This document shows, piece after piece, positions 1 through 8,403 of a stretch of DNA of 64,000 nucleotides. The translations under genes and the position numbers were made by a program. The stretch spans positions 558,001 to 622,000 of the forward strand of contig NZ_JWLK01000005.1 in assembly GCF_000814005.1 (NCBI RefSeq). Direction: 5' to 3'. Origin of the DNA: Ruegeria sp. ANG-S4 (GTDB lineage Bacteria; Pseudomonadota; Alphaproteobacteria; Rhodobacterales; Rhodobacteraceae). The notes beneath the pieces were generated by a model. The model saw only the letters and a list, made by a program, of their open reading frames with translations. It did not search any database and was not told the DNA's origin. Positions within the stretch are counted from its first letter, which is position 1; every line of letters begins with the position of its first letter.

Positions 1-1643
1 AGTTCGAACCGGTTTACCGGTTGACGCAAGGGGTGACGCAAAAGACCGCGTACAAGGCCGCGCAAAGTGCCTTGGCCCGCCTTCCCGATCTGGCAGAGTG
101 GGCAGATCCCAACCAGATCGCGCAGAAAGGCTGGCCGGGCTGGGCCGCCGCGATCCAAGCCGCCCATCACCCGCAAGGCGCCGATGATGTTGTGCAATTT
201 GCACCGGCCCGAGAACGATTGGCCTATGACGAACTGCTGGCGCATCAACTGACGCTGGCCTTGGCCCGGCAGCGGGAAAAAAAGGCGCGCGGGGTCGTCA
301 GTGTCGGGACAGGCGAATTGCAGAGACACGTTTTGCAATCCCTTCCATATCGCCCGACCGCCGCGCAAGACCGTGCGATTGGAGAGATCGTCGATGATAT
401 GGCGTCGACCGAGCGGATGAACCGCCTGTTGCAGGGCGATGTGGGCGCAGGCAAGACGCTGGTTGCATTCATCGCCTTGCTGGTCGCGGTCGAAGCTGGC
501 GGGCAGGGCGTAATGATGGCGCCAACCGAAATACTGGCACGCCAACATCTCGACGGGCTGCGACCGCTTGCCGAAGAAGCCGGGGTCGTTCTGGAGATTC
601 TGACGGGTCGTGACAAAGGGGCCGAGAGAAAAGCCAAATTGGCGGCATTGGCCCGCGGGGACATCCAAATTCTTGTTGGAACGCACGCTGTTTTCCAAAG
701 TGATGTTTCGTTCAAGGAATTGCGCTTGGCCATCGTTGATGAACAACACCGGTTCGGCGTGCGCCAACGGATGGAGCTGTCGGAAAAAGGGCAGGGCGCG
801 GACGTTCTGGTCATGACCGCGACACCGATTCCGCGCAGCCTTGCCCTGGCGCAGTATGGCGACATGGATGTTTCGGTCCTGGACGAAAAACCACCGGGTC
901 GCAAACCTATCAAAACTGCGATTCTAAGCACGCAGCGCATGGATGAAGTGGTCGATCATCTCAGGCGCGCTCTTGCAGACGGGCGGCAGTGTTACTGGGT
1001 CTGCCCGTTGGTGGACGAATCCGAGGTATCAGACCTGACAGCGGCTGAAGAACGGTTCAAACGGCTGAGGGCATTGCTGGGCGATCAGGTGGTCGGGTTG
1101 GTGCACGGACAAATGCCGCCCGCCGAAAAAGATGCGGCGATGGCCGCGTTTCAAACAGGTCAGACCAAGGTGTTGGTCGCAACAACGGTCATTGAGGTCG
1201 GGGTCAACGTCCCCAACGCGACAATCATGGTCATCGAGCGTGCTGAGATCTTTGGCCTCGCGCAGCTGCACCAACTGCGCGGTCGTGTGGGGCGGGGCGA
1301 GGGTGCCTCGACCTGCTTGCTGATGTATCAGGCGCCGATCAGCGAAAGCGGACGCAAACGCCTCGAGGTTTTGCGGGAGACGGAAGACGGGTTTCGCATC
1401 GCCGAAACGGACCTGCAGATGCGGGGGGCCGGTGACCTGATCGGAACGGCCCAGTCCGGCCTTCCCAAGTTCAGGATCGCGGATCTGGAACGACAGGCCG
1501 GTTTGATGGCCGTGGCACAAACGGACGCACGGGCGCTGCTGTCGAGCGACCCGAAACTGACGTCAGAACGAGGGCAGGCGGCCCGTGTCCTATTGTGGCT
1601 CATGAAACAGGATCAGGCGATCCGTTTGATTTCAGTGGGTTAA
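1..1643 (+). CDS. recG: ATP-dependent DNA helicase RecG (5'-truncated by window edge)
   Basis: RecG remodels stalled replication forks and Holliday junctions. The reading frame is open from base 3, so the true start lies left of the window; about 547 C-terminal residues of a protein usually near 690 are visible. The N-terminal wedge domain is mostly missing. Counting from the Met at base 21, Walker A GDVGAGKT is near residue 140, followed by the DEQH box (VDEQHRFG), motif III MTATPIPRSL, and the C-terminal helicase lobe with ATTVIEVGVNVPNA and the arginine-finger motif QLRGRVGRG. The C-terminal TRG-type region follows. The stop is 28 bases before an SOS-type box that serves the next small gene. 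Identification is secure. Confidence 0.97.
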   Translation, partial: FEPVYRLTQGVTQKTAYKAAQSALARLPDLAEWADPNQIAQKGWPGWAAAIQAAHHPQGADDVVQFAPARERLAYDELLAHQLTLALARQREKKARGVVSVGTGELQRHVLQSLPYRPTAAQDRAIGEIVDDMASTERMNRLLQGDVGAGKTLVAFIALLVAVEAGGQGVMMAPTEILARQHLDGLRPLAEEAGVVLEILTGRDKGAERKAKLAALARGDIQILVGTHAVFQSDVSFKELRLAIVDEQHRFGVRQRMELSEKGQGADVLVMTATPIPRSLALAQYGDMDVSVLDEKPPGRKPIKTAILSTQRMDEVVDHLRRALADGRQCYWVCPLVDESEVSDLTAAEERFKRLRALLGDQVVGLVHGQMPPAEKDAAMAAFQTGQTKVLVATTVIEVGVNVPNATIMVIERAEIFGLAQLHQLRGRVGRGEGASTCLLMYQAPISESGRKRLEVLRETEDGFRIAETDLQMRGAGDLIGTAQSGLPKFRIADLERQAGLMAVAQTDARALLSSDPKLTSERGQAARVLLWLMKQDQAIRLISVG

Positions 1644-1670
1644 GCAGGAAGTTCCGCAAAGTTCACAAAT

Positions 1671-1685
1671 GTTCTTAAAAAGTTC
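1671..1685 (+). promoter_or_regulatory. Putative LexA (SOS) box, GTTC-N7-GTTC
   Basis: The sequence GTTC, seven bases, GTTC at 1671-1685 matches the direct-repeat LexA site of alphaproteobacteria. Two more GTTC words precede it at 1651 and 1661, so four copies lie at 10-11 base spacing on one helix face. A GAAC follows at 1709. The box lies between the recG stop and the ATG at 1755, so it most likely controls the downstream microprotein. The match to the consensus is seen; LexA binding is inferred. Confidence 0.55.
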
Positions 1686-1754
1686 TTTACCGACTCGGAA
1701 AAATGTGAGAACAAAAGAGCAACAGAGGATTAAACCCTGACCGGAGGTGAGACC

Positions 1755-1877
1755 ATGCTGACCCAGATCAAGACCGCATTCTGCCGCTCGCAAGCCACGT
1801 TTTTGCAAGATGCCGTGGGTGCCGTCTCTTTGGTGGTCATGCTGGTGGTTGCCCTTCACCTGCCGATGGGGTTCTAA
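1755..1877 (+). CDS. 40-residue single-span membrane microprotein, possibly SOS-regulated
   Basis: An ATG at 1755 follows a strong ribosome binding site (GGAGGTGAG, 1743-1751) and opens a 40-codon frame ending TAA at 1877. The N-terminal half (residues 1-19) is polar and contains one Cys; residues 20-37 are a hydrophobic span rich in Val, Leu and Ala, ending LHLPMGF. There is no signal peptidase site, so it is probably an inner-membrane microprotein. It sits behind a GTTC-N7-GTTC box and after recG. Caulobacter has small SOS-induced inner-membrane division inhibitors (SidA, DidA); this gene has the same size and architecture, but homology is not claimed. The frame and RBS are clear; function is unknown. 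Confidence 0.7.
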   Translation: MLTQIKTAFCRSQATFLQDAVGAVSLVVMLVVALHLPMGF

Positions 1878-2023
1878 GCCTTTCTGCCTGCGATCTCGTG
1901 CCGTTCAACCCGCGTATGTCATCCCCATTTCAGTCAAGGGTGACCTGCCTGTCCCAAACCCCTTGAGGGGCCTGCCTCGGCCCCACGCGGATATCCGGAT
2001 CCCACGCGAGACACGCAATACCT

Positions 2024-2062
2024 GCCGCCGCCCTTTCCGCCCGGAAGGAGCGGCGGTTTTTT
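2024..2062 (+). terminator. Rho-independent terminator after the microprotein gene
   Basis: CCGCCG (2025-2030) pairs with CGGCGG (2051-2056), with an inner CCTTTCC/GGAAGG stem, and six T follow at 2057-2062. It ends the rightward transcript about 150 bases after the microprotein stop and abuts the convergent marC stop. Confidence 0.8.
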
Positions 2063-2700
2063 CATAGCTGTCCGGTTTTCATTATTTCCAGCATCGCCGA
2101 CAGCACCGAGTTGACTGCGACCGAGGCCAGTATCATACCCATGACCCGGCTGACTATGGCCGCGCCGGAATGACCGATCAGGCGAATGATCGGTTCCGCG
2201 ATCAGCATCAGCAGAAACGCAATCATGATCACACTCAGCATCACAAGCGCGGTGATGCCCTGATCGGCGGCACTGTAGCGGTGATTGTCGGTCAGAATGA
2301 CAATGGCCAGCATTGCACCGGGCGAAGCCAGCGACGGTACGGCCAATGGAAAAATCGCGGGATTGGACTGGTGAATTTTGTCTTCCTGATCTTCTTCAGC
2401 CTGACGCTGTTCGATGTCCTGCTTGCTTTCGCCGAAAATCATCGTCAGTGCGAACAGGAACAAAATAATGCCGCCCGCGACCTGAAAGGAATTCAGGCCG
2501 ATGTCCAACGCTTCGATCAGAAGCTGACCGAATACGAGAAAGAAAAGAAGAACGCCGGCGCTGATTGCGGCAGCCAACAATGCAGTACGCCGCCGGGCTG
2601 CTGCGTCGATGCCGGCGGTCACAGCAATGAAGACAGGGATGGTGCCAATCGGATCGATCACGACCCACAGGGTCACGAAATGCTCAAGCAGATTGTTCAA
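2062..2700 (-). CDS. MarC family integral membrane protein
   Basis: A 212-residue protein with about six hydrophobic segments. The N-terminus has the family signature around WVVIDPIGTIPVFIA, and the C-terminal part has the hydrophobic pattern of MarC/YhgN proteins. Family length is about 200-220 residues. Members are inner-membrane proteins once linked to multiple antibiotic resistance, a role since withdrawn for E. coli MarC, so the substrate is unknown. A charged cytoplasmic loop (SKQDIEQRQAEEDQEDK) is seen near the middle. It converges on the microprotein transcript and is followed on its own strand by nothing close. Confidence 0.88.
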   Translation of the reverse strand: MNNLLEHFVTLWVVIDPIGTIPVFIAVTAGIDAAARRRTALLAAAISAGVLLFFLVFGQLLIEALDIGLNSFQVAGGIILFLFALTMIFGESKQDIEQRQAEEDQEDKIHQSNPAIFPLAVPSLASPGAMLAIVILTDNHRYSAADQGITALVMLSVIMIAFLLMLIAEPIIRLIGHSGAAIVSRVMGMILASVAVNSVLSAMLEIMKTGQL

Positions 2701-2756
2701 ACCGTATCCCCCGAATTTTGCCCGAGGTTACACGGGTTTGCGGGAAAAGACCACGT

Positions 2757-3209
2757 TCAGGCGCAGTTAGCCTGTTCAGCCTGCGCCATGGCTTCGGCGG
2801 TCGCCTCAAGCGCCAGAAGAATCGAAGCGTGACGGTTTTTGTAGTCGCGCGCTGGCATCAACACCTCTAGCCCGTCAAACGGCGCATCCGGCGCAGGCCC
2901 GTCGGATTTCAGCATGGCTGCAAGTTGATCCCGTGCTGTTTCCACCTGCGCACGTGTCGCCCCGATCACAGCGTCGCCGACAACCGAAGCAGAGGCTTGA
3001 CCCAGGGCGCAGGCTTTCACGTCCTGAGCGAAATCCGCAACTTTCCCGTCGCGCAATGCGACATCTACTGTCACCGTTGATCCGCAGAGAGGTGCACGTT
3101 TCTTGACCGTTGCATCGGGATGTTCCAAACGGTCCAAATGAGGAATGTCCGCTGCCAACGCCAAAATGCGTCCCGAATATAGCTTGATTAGGTCGGTTTC
3201 GCCGGACAT
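2757..3209 (-). CDS. IscU/NifU-like iron-sulfur scaffold protein, third Cys replaced
   Basis: A 150-residue protein of the IscU/SufU N-terminal fold, expected to hold nascent Fe-S clusters. The ATG at 3209 is chosen over longer in-frame starts because homology begins there (MSGETDLIKLYSGRIL). Two of the usual ligand cysteines are visible in PLCGSTVTV and ACALGQAS. In place of the third (normally Cys-Ala before the last helix) the sequence reads KNRHASILLALEA, so His stands where Cys is expected; a Cys also ends the chain (NCA). It is divergent from hisI with 67 bases between. Fold assignment is good; scaffold activity is uncertain. Confidence 0.8.
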   Translation of the reverse strand: MSGETDLIKLYSGRILALAADIPHLDRLEHPDATVKKRAPLCGSTVTVDVALRDGKVADFAQDVKACALGQASASVVGDAVIGATRAQVETARDQLAAMLKSDGPAPDAPFDGLEVLMPARDYKNRHASILLALEATAEAMAQAEQANCA

Positions 3210-3276
3210 GGGTTTCCCTCGCTGACTGTTCCACATACATAGTGGCCAAACCCGACGATGCAAAAGGTTTTTTGGA

Positions 3277-3648
3277 ATGGCACAGACAGTCACGTTCGAC
3301 CTGTCGACACTCAAATTTGACGACGCCGGTCTGATCCCCGCTATTGCGCAGCAGGACGGCTCGGGCGAGGTGTTGATGATGGCCTGGATGAACGCACAGG
3401 CGATTGAGCGGACGCTTGAGACCGGGCGCGTAACCTATTGGTCGCGCTCGCGTAAATCGTTTTGGATCAAGGGCGAAACGTCGGGCCATGTGCAGGAATT
3501 GGTCGATCTTCGGGTTGATTGTGACCGCGACTGCATTTTGGTTGTTGTGCGTCAAACGGGTGCCGCTTGTCACACAAACCGTCGGTCCTGCTTTTACACA
3601 GCCATTCGCGGCGGTGAAGAAGTTGAGCTGATGGCTCCGATGGGGTGA
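3277..3648 (+). CDS. hisI: Phosphoribosyl-AMP cyclohydrolase
   Basis: HisI opens the adenine ring of phosphoribosyl-AMP, the third step of histidine synthesis, in the cytoplasm. The 123-residue protein is the stand-alone form with no fused HisE pyrophosphohydrolase. Diagnostic motifs are [28 protein letters not shown], and the metal ligands in [10 protein letters not shown] followed by [13 protein letters not shown]. The gene is isolated from other his genes in this window, as is usual in alphaproteobacteria. It is divergent from the IscU-like gene. Confidence 0.97.
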   Translation: MAQTVTFDLSTLKFDDAGLIPAIAQQDGSGEVLMMAWMNAQAIERTLETGRVTYWSRSRKSFWIKGETSGHVQELVDLRVDCDRDCILVVVRQTGAACHTNRRSCFYTAIRGGEEVELMAPMG

Positions 3649-3706
3649 ATGGCTCTTTCCGAGCCATGCCTGCGGCGCGAATATTTGTCAAAAAGATGAA
3701 GCCTTG

Positions 3707-4585
3707 TCACAGACCGAGTTCGCGCCGGATGTCGTTGGGGGTTGCGCCGTCTTCTTGATATTTTGAGATGGCGCGTGCATCGTCGCGCTTGGCGAGACGC
3801 TTGCCCGTATCATCCCGGATCAGGCGGTGATGGACGTAAATCGGGGTCGGCAGGTCTAGGACAGCTTGCAGCAAGACATGGATTCGGGTCGCCTCGAACA
3901 GGTCCTGACCGCGTACGACATGCGTTATGCCCTGATCGGCATCATCCAGCACGACAGACAAGTGGTATGACGTGCCCATATCACGGCGCGCCAGCACAAC
4001 GTCGCCGATTGTCTGCGACAAGTCCTCGGGCGACAGGGGGATAAGTCCCGTCTCTCCGTTTGGACCGGATCCCAGTTCCTGAAATGCCGGAAGGCGTGTT
4101 TCGACCATTCGGGCGGCCTTTGCGATATCGAGCCTGAGCGGGATGTCCAGCGGCCGATTGTACTGTTCAGGGTCTCGCTGCTTCAAGAGCGCGCGACAGG
4201 TGCCGGGATAAATGATGCCGTCCGGACCATGCAGCGGGACACCCTCCTGAGGCGCGCTGGCCGCCGCCGCAATATCCTTTCGATTGCATGTGCAGGGGTA
4301 CAACAGCCCAAGGTTCCAAAGTCGGTCGAGCGCCGTCTGATAAACGGGCAGACGTTCCGATTGACGCATGACGGGTTTTGGCCAGGTCAGGCCAAGCCAT
4401 GCGAGGTCGTCGTAGATTTGCTGTTCCCAGTGCGCACGCGCGCGCGTTTGGTCGATATCTTCAATCCTGAGCAGGAATTCTCCACCCGAAGACGCCGCAA
4501 GATCATAGGCCAGTGTCGCCGAAAAAGCGTGACCCAAATGAAGCGGTCCGGTTGGTGATGGTGCGAAACGGGTTCTGAAATTCAC
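3707..4585 (-). CDS. gluQ: Glutamyl-queuosine tRNA(Asp) synthetase
   Basis: GluQ is a shortened glutamyl-tRNA synthetase that attaches glutamate to queuosine at position 34 of tRNA(Asp). The class I signatures are HLGH (in FAPSPTGPLHLGHAF) and a KMSKS-like GKRLAKRDDA. The zinc site is YPCTCNRKDI with YPGTCR. It has no anticodon-binding domain, and the 292 residues fit the family. I place the start at GTG 4585 (VNFRTRFAPSPTG), whose GTGA overlaps the TGA stop of the upstream methyltransferase; a longer frame has no homology. It is third in a trmFO-methyltransferase-gluQ operon, joining two tRNA-modification genes. Confidence 0.93.
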   Translation of the reverse strand: MNFRTRFAPSPTGPLHLGHAFSATLAYDLAASSGGEFLLRIEDIDQTRARAHWEQQIYDDLAWLGLTWPKPVMRQSERLPVYQTALDRLWNLGLLYPCTCNRKDIAAAASAPQEGVPLHGPDGIIYPGTCRALLKQRDPEQYNRPLDIPLRLDIAKAARMVETRLPAFQELGSGPNGETGLIPLSPEDLSQTIGDVVLARRDMGTSYHLSVVLDDADQGITHVVRGQDLFEATRIHVLLQAVLDLPTPIYVHHRLIRDDTGKRLAKRDDARAISKYQEDGATPNDIRRELGL

Positions 4586-5196
4586 GCCTTTTCCAGCACA
4601 TAAACATCGGACTTCATGTCCATGCCTTTGAGGTGGGGGCCGTTTTCCCGAAACAGAAGGCGTGCGTGACCCATATCCAGCCAATCCCCCAAGCGTGTGG
4701 TGTAGCTGCGATCTGCAAGGGTCAGATCATTGAACGAAAAAGCCAATAGACCGTCTTTGGGCAGTGCATGCATCAACATGTCAAAGGTTTCAGGTGGTGC
4801 CGCCCCTGTCCCGATCACGCCGATGGCCGTGATGACCCCGTAAGAGCCTGGCTCAACCGGGTTGGGGTCGGTTAGCTCAAACCCTGTCAGTTTGCGGTAG
4901 ACACCTTTGGCCTCGGCCTCCTTCAGCATCTCAGGTGTTGGGTCCATGCCGTCGATAACCCGATATCCGGCCACGGTTAACGCCTTGCCGGACAGGCCCG
5001 TGCCGCATCCGTAATCCAAAATCGGCACATCAGGCTGCGGCTTCTGGGACCACAAAGCAGCAGCTACCCGTTTTGGCGTCTCGTAACCCTGCTCACCGAT
5101 TTCGTCATCGTAAGAGGAGGCCCATTTCTTGTAATGGTCCTGCCTTTCCTGGGCAGTTCCGAGCTCATAAACATCCTTGAGGTACTTGTTGCTCAT
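4582..5196 (-). CDS. Class I SAM-dependent methyltransferase
   Basis: A 204-residue Rossmann-fold methyltransferase of unassigned substrate. Motif I is VPILDYGCGTGLSGKAL near residue 60, motif II is DGMDPTPEMLKEAEAKGVY, and a motif-IV-like GVITAIGVIGTGAAPPE follows. The ATG at 5196 is preferred to an upstream GTG at 5202. It lies 26 bases after trmFO and overlaps the gluQ start by GTGA, so a link to tRNA modification is possible by context, though the sequence resembles small-molecule methyltransferases. Confidence 0.85.
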   Translation of the reverse strand: MSNKYLKDVYELGTAQERQDHYKKWASSYDDEIGEQGYETPKRVAAALWSQKPQPDVPILDYGCGTGLSGKALTVAGYRVIDGMDPTPEMLKEAEAKGVYRKLTGFELTDPNPVEPGSYGVITAIGVIGTGAAPPETFDMLMHALPKDGLLAFSFNDLTLADRSYTTRLGDWLDMGHARLLFRENGPHLKGMDMKSDVYVLEKA

Positions 5197-5222
5197 GAAC
5201 ACATGTTAGGCGGTCTAAGGGG

Positions 5223-6563
5223 CTAGCGTCCAGCCAGCCATTCGGTCCACGCGGATTTGGCGCGATCCGTATAGGCTTTGTAACGATCCTTGCGGCCGCG
5301 TCGCCCGCCTTTGAGGCCATCGACAGGGCGAAACAGGCCGAAGTTGACGTTCATCGGTTGAAAGGTCTTGGCCTCGGCCCCGCCTGTGATGTGATGAATC
5401 AATGCCCCCATCGCGCTGTCCTGGGGAACGGGCGGCAGAGGGGTTTCCAGAATCTCCGCTGCTGCCAGGCGCCCGGCGAGCAGGCCCATTGCCGCGCTCT
5501 CAACGTAACCTTCGACGCCTGTGATCTGGCCGGCAAAACGTATATTTGGGCGCGATTTCAGCCGCATCTGTTCGTCCAAAAGCGTTGGCGAGTTGATGAA
5601 CGTGTTGCGGTGAATGCCGCCCAATCGGGCAAAACTGGCATTCTCCAAACCCGGGATCGTGCGGAATACATCAGTTTGGGCGCCATATTTCATCTTGGTC
5701 TGAAAGCCCACGATGTTGAAAAGCGTCCCCAGCGCGTTGTCGCGTCGCAATTGAACCACGGCGTACGGTTTTTCATCGGGTTGATGCGGGTTGGTCAGGC
5801 CAACCGGCTTCATCGGCCCATGGCGCAGTGTTTCCCGCCCGCGTTCGGCCATTACCTCGATCGGAAGGCAACCGTCGAAGTAACCCGCTGTTTCGCCTTC
5901 GTGAAATTCCGTCTTGTCTGCGGCAAGCAGGGCGTCGATGAAGGCCTCATACTGTGTGCGGTTCATCGGGCAGTTCAGATATGCGGTCCGTTCTTCTTCG
6001 GTTTCACCCTTGTCATAGCGTGACTGCATCCAAGCCCGGCTCATGTCGATGCTGTCCGCATAGACAATTGGGGCAATCGCGTCGAAGAAGGCCAGTGCCT
6101 CGGCCCCGGTTTCGGATTGAATGGCCGCGCCCAGCCCCGCCGACGTCAAAGGACCAGTTGCAAAGATCCAATGCCCGTCTTCCGGCAAGGTTGTGACTTC
6201 CTCGGCAGTGATGGATACGCGGGGATGGTTCTGCAACTTGGCGGTGACAGTTTCCGCAAAGGGTTCCCGGTCGACCGCCAGCGCCCCACCTGCGGGAAGC
6301 CGGTGTTCATCTGCCGTGGTCATGATCAAGCCATTTGCCGCGCGCATTTCCCAATGCAGCAGCCCGACGGCGTTTTGTTCGTCGTCGTCCGAGCGAAAGG
6401 AATTCGAGCACACCATTTCGGCCAGATTGCCGGTTTGATGGGCAAAAGTGCCAACTTTGGGGCGCATTTCGTGAATTACGACATCCACGCCCATGTGCGC
6501 CGCTTGCCAGGCCGCTTCGGACCCAGCCATGCCGCCGCCGACGATATGCAATCTTTGTGTCAT
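5223..6563 (-). CDS. trmFO: FADH2/folate-dependent tRNA (uracil-54-C5)-methyltransferase
   Basis: TrmFO makes ribothymidine at position 54 of the T-loop using methylene-tetrahydrofolate and reduced FAD. The N-terminal dinucleotide motif is [18 protein letters not shown], then the family's [10 protein letters not shown] and the cysteine motif [14 protein letters not shown] near residue 215, which carry the two redox/catalytic cysteines. Further conserved blocks are [15 protein letters not shown] and MNVNFGLF. The length of 446 residues is normal. ATG 6563 begins at the conserved [11 protein letters not shown]; the longer frame is not conserved. It heads the trmFO-methyltransferase-gluQ operon. 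Confidence 0.96.
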   Translation of the reverse strand: MTQRLHIVGGGMAGSEAAWQAAHMGVDVVIHEMRPKVGTFAHQTGNLAEMVCSNSFRSDDDEQNAVGLLHWEMRAANGLIMTTADEHRLPAGGALAVDREPFAETVTAKLQNHPRVSITAEEVTTLPEDGHWIFATGPLTSAGLGAAIQSETGAEALAFFDAIAPIVYADSIDMSRAWMQSRYDKGETEEERTAYLNCPMNRTQYEAFIDALLAADKTEFHEGETAGYFDGCLPIEVMAERGRETLRHGPMKPVGLTNPHQPDEKPYAVVQLRRDNALGTLFNIVGFQTKMKYGAQTDVFRTIPGLENASFARLGGIHRNTFINSPTLLDEQMRLKSRPNIRFAGQITGVEGYVESAAMGLLAGRLAAAEILETPLPPVPQDSAMGALIHHITGGAEAKTFQPMNVNFGLFRPVDGLKGGRRGRKDRYKAYTDRAKSAWTEWLAGR

Positions 6564-6812
6564 GCGCAGCCACATAGGGCAGGGCACACAAATGCGCAAT
6601 GCGGGTTTGGGGCTGAATTACAGGGAAGTCTTGGGGTCGCCGCTGCGGGAATGTCTGCGCCGGTGAGAGAAACCAGCCTGGAGGGACCTTCCGCCCACGG
6701 CGACCCAAAAGTGTTCTTTAGGCCATCGCCTTGACCCACCATTGCCACAGTGTCGCCGCTTTGGAAAGTGAAAAATTGCGAACAGTTTGTAAAATTGTGT
6801 CAAATAATCGCG

Positions 6813-7598
6813 TTACTGCTGCCAATTGGGCGGTCGTTTCTCGATAAAAGCGTTTATGCCTTCTTCTGTATCCCGATGCAGCATATTCTGTGCCATTACC
6901 TCGGCTGTATAGGCATAAGCCTGTTCAGTTGGCATCTGAAGTTGTTGATAAAACGCCTCTTTTCCGATTTTGACGGCTGAACCCAGTTTCTCGGCCAGAT
7001 GTTCGGCCAAGGCGGTGGCATCCTGTTCCAACTGCGCCTCGGGCACCACGCGATTGATCAAACCCAGCGCGGCGGCGCGGTCCGCTGCGATGAATTCTCC
7101 GGTCGTGAGCATTTCAAACGCCAGTTTTCGCGGGATGTTTCGGCTGAGGGCGACCATCGGCGTCGAGCAAAAAAGCCCGATATTCACGCCGTTTACGCCA
7201 AACCGCGTACCTTCCGCCGCAAGCGCGAGATCGCAGGTCGCAACCAACTGGCAGCCTGCCGCTGTGGCGATCCCGTGGGTTTGGGCAATGACGGGTTGGG
7301 GAAGCGTCTGAATTGACATCATCATTTTGGCGCAACGATCAAACAGGTCCTGAAAGTAGGAAAGCCCGCCATCACTGGCCTGCCGCCCTTGGGTCATCTG
7401 TTTCAAGTCATGGCCGGCACAGAACGCTTTACCGGCCCCGGCAAGAATGACGGCGCGAATCGACCGATCTTGGCGCAGCGCATCCAGTTCGCCTTGCAGT
7501 GCGGCCAGCATCTCGTCGCTTAGGGCATTCAGCCGCTCGGGCGCGTTCATAGTCAGACGCGCGACAGCGCCGGTGTCGTTACGTTCCAGAATTGCCAT
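6813..7598 (-). CDS. Enoyl-CoA hydratase/isomerase family protein (ECHDC3-like)
   Basis: A 261-residue crotonase-fold protein. The two oxyanion-hole loops are visible (KAFCAGHDLKQM and IATAAGCQLVATCDLA). The region that normally carries the first catalytic Glu reads NIGLFCSTPMVALSRN, the signature of the ECHDC3 branch, which lacks the usual hydratase glutamates. True hydratase activity is therefore doubtful although CoA-ester binding is likely. ATG 7598 has a GAGGGCAAT ribosome binding site just upstream. It is divergent from the hotdog thioesterase gene, which suggests a shared acyl-CoA theme. Confidence 0.87.
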   Translation of the reverse strand: MAILERNDTGAVARLTMNAPERLNALSDEMLAALQGELDALRQDRSIRAVILAGAGKAFCAGHDLKQMTQGRQASDGGLSYFQDLFDRCAKMMMSIQTLPQPVIAQTHGIATAAGCQLVATCDLALAAEGTRFGVNGVNIGLFCSTPMVALSRNIPRKLAFEMLTTGEFIAADRAAALGLINRVVPEAQLEQDATALAEHLAEKLGSAVKIGKEAFYQQLQMPTEQAYAYTAEVMAQNMLHRDTEEGINAFIEKRPPNWQQ

Positions 7599-7655
7599 AT
7601 TGCCCTCCCGCTGGCTGTGGGCCAACTCTAGGGCGGCACGACGAGGAGGGAAAGC

Positions 7656-8099
7656 ATGTCATTGGTTCTGAACAAGGCAGAATTGGCCGACTATCTGGTG
7701 CAGGTCTTTCCGCAGGTGCACGAAGATTTCGTTATCGAAGATCTGACTGAAACCACCATTACAGTGCGCCTTGTTGTGGCAGACCGTCACCTGCGACCGG
7801 GCGGCACGGTTTCGGGACCTTCGATGTTCGGACTTGCCGATGTGAGCGTCTACGCCATGGTTCTCGCGCGAAAAGGCAGACAATCGCTGGCGGTTACGAC
7901 CAACAGTTCAGTTGATTTTCTGCGAAAACCCATTGGTGGCGCCGACATGATCGCCCATTGCAAGCTGTTGAAACTGGGGCGCAGCCTGGCTGTGGGTGAT
8001 GTTCTGATGTATTCCGACGGATCCGACGACCCGGTGGCGCGGGCCACGATGACCTATTCTATTCCGCCAGTTGGGTCTGCCGCGGCCTCGTTTGGATAA
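7656..8099 (+). CDS. PaaI-family hotdog-fold acyl-CoA thioesterase
   Basis: A 147-residue single hotdog domain. The family pattern is seen in HLRPGGTVSGPSMFGLADVS followed by the central helix, and in TTNSSVDFLRKP, where PaaI-type proteins hold the substrate. It likely hydrolyses CoA thioesters in the cytoplasm; the acyl group cannot be told. It is divergent from the ECHDC3-like gene (57 bases). Its TAA stop overlaps the T-run of the convergent DUF1127 terminator. Confidence 0.87.
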   Translation: MSLVLNKAELADYLVQVFPQVHEDFVIEDLTETTITVRLVVADRHLRPGGTVSGPSMFGLADVSVYAMVLARKGRQSLAVTTNSSVDFLRKPIGGADMIAHCKLLKLGRSLAVGDVLMYSDGSDDPVARATMTYSIPPVGSAAASFG

Positions 8100-8124
8100 A
8101 AAAGGCCGGGGACAAGCCCCGGCC
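8098..8124 (-). terminator. Terminator of the DUF1127 transcript
   Basis: GGCCGGGG (8104-8111) pairs with CCCCGGCC (8117-8124). Read on the minus strand it is followed by six T (8103-8098). It ends the leftward DUF1127 transcript. A second small hairpin (GTCCC 8134-8138 with GGGAC 8145-8149) sits between it and the DUF1127 stop. Confidence 0.85.
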
Positions 8125-8159
8125 AAGGAAGAGGTCCCAAAATAGGGACTGGGGATAAC

Positions 8160-8387
8160 TCAGTTCATCCAAAAGTAGCGGTTTACTTCGTCGCGCGCCT
8201 GATACCGCGTCAGTCCGACGTCGCGCAGCAGGCGATCGTCCAGCTTTCCGAGGTTAACGCGGCTGCGGCGGCGCTGTTCCCATTTGGTGACCATCGCTGC
8301 AAACTGCACGGCCAGCGCTGCAATCAGCGGCAGCCGAGGACTGTCGTTCAGCAGTATGAGGGCGGGTGTGTGCGTTGCGCGTGTCAT
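8160..8387 (-). CDS. DUF1127 domain small basic protein
   Basis: A 75-residue protein with a hydrophobic stretch (LPLIAALAVQFAAMV) and the C-terminal DUF1127 motif LGKLDDRLLRDVGLTRYQA. DUF1127 proteins of Rhodobacteraceae include CcaF1 of Rhodobacter, an RNA-binding protein encoded with stress sRNAs; a role in RNA turnover here is only an analogy. ATG 8387 is preceded by AAGGATAC. It is divergent from a MocR regulator whose likely operators lie between the two genes, so it may be the regulator's target. Its mRNA ends in two hairpins. Confidence 0.85.
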   Translation of the reverse strand: MTRATHTPALILLNDSPRLPLIAALAVQFAAMVTKWEQRRRSRVNLGKLDDRLLRDVGLTRYQARDEVNRYFWMN

Positions 8388-8403
8388 CTTGGGTATCCTT
8401 TCA

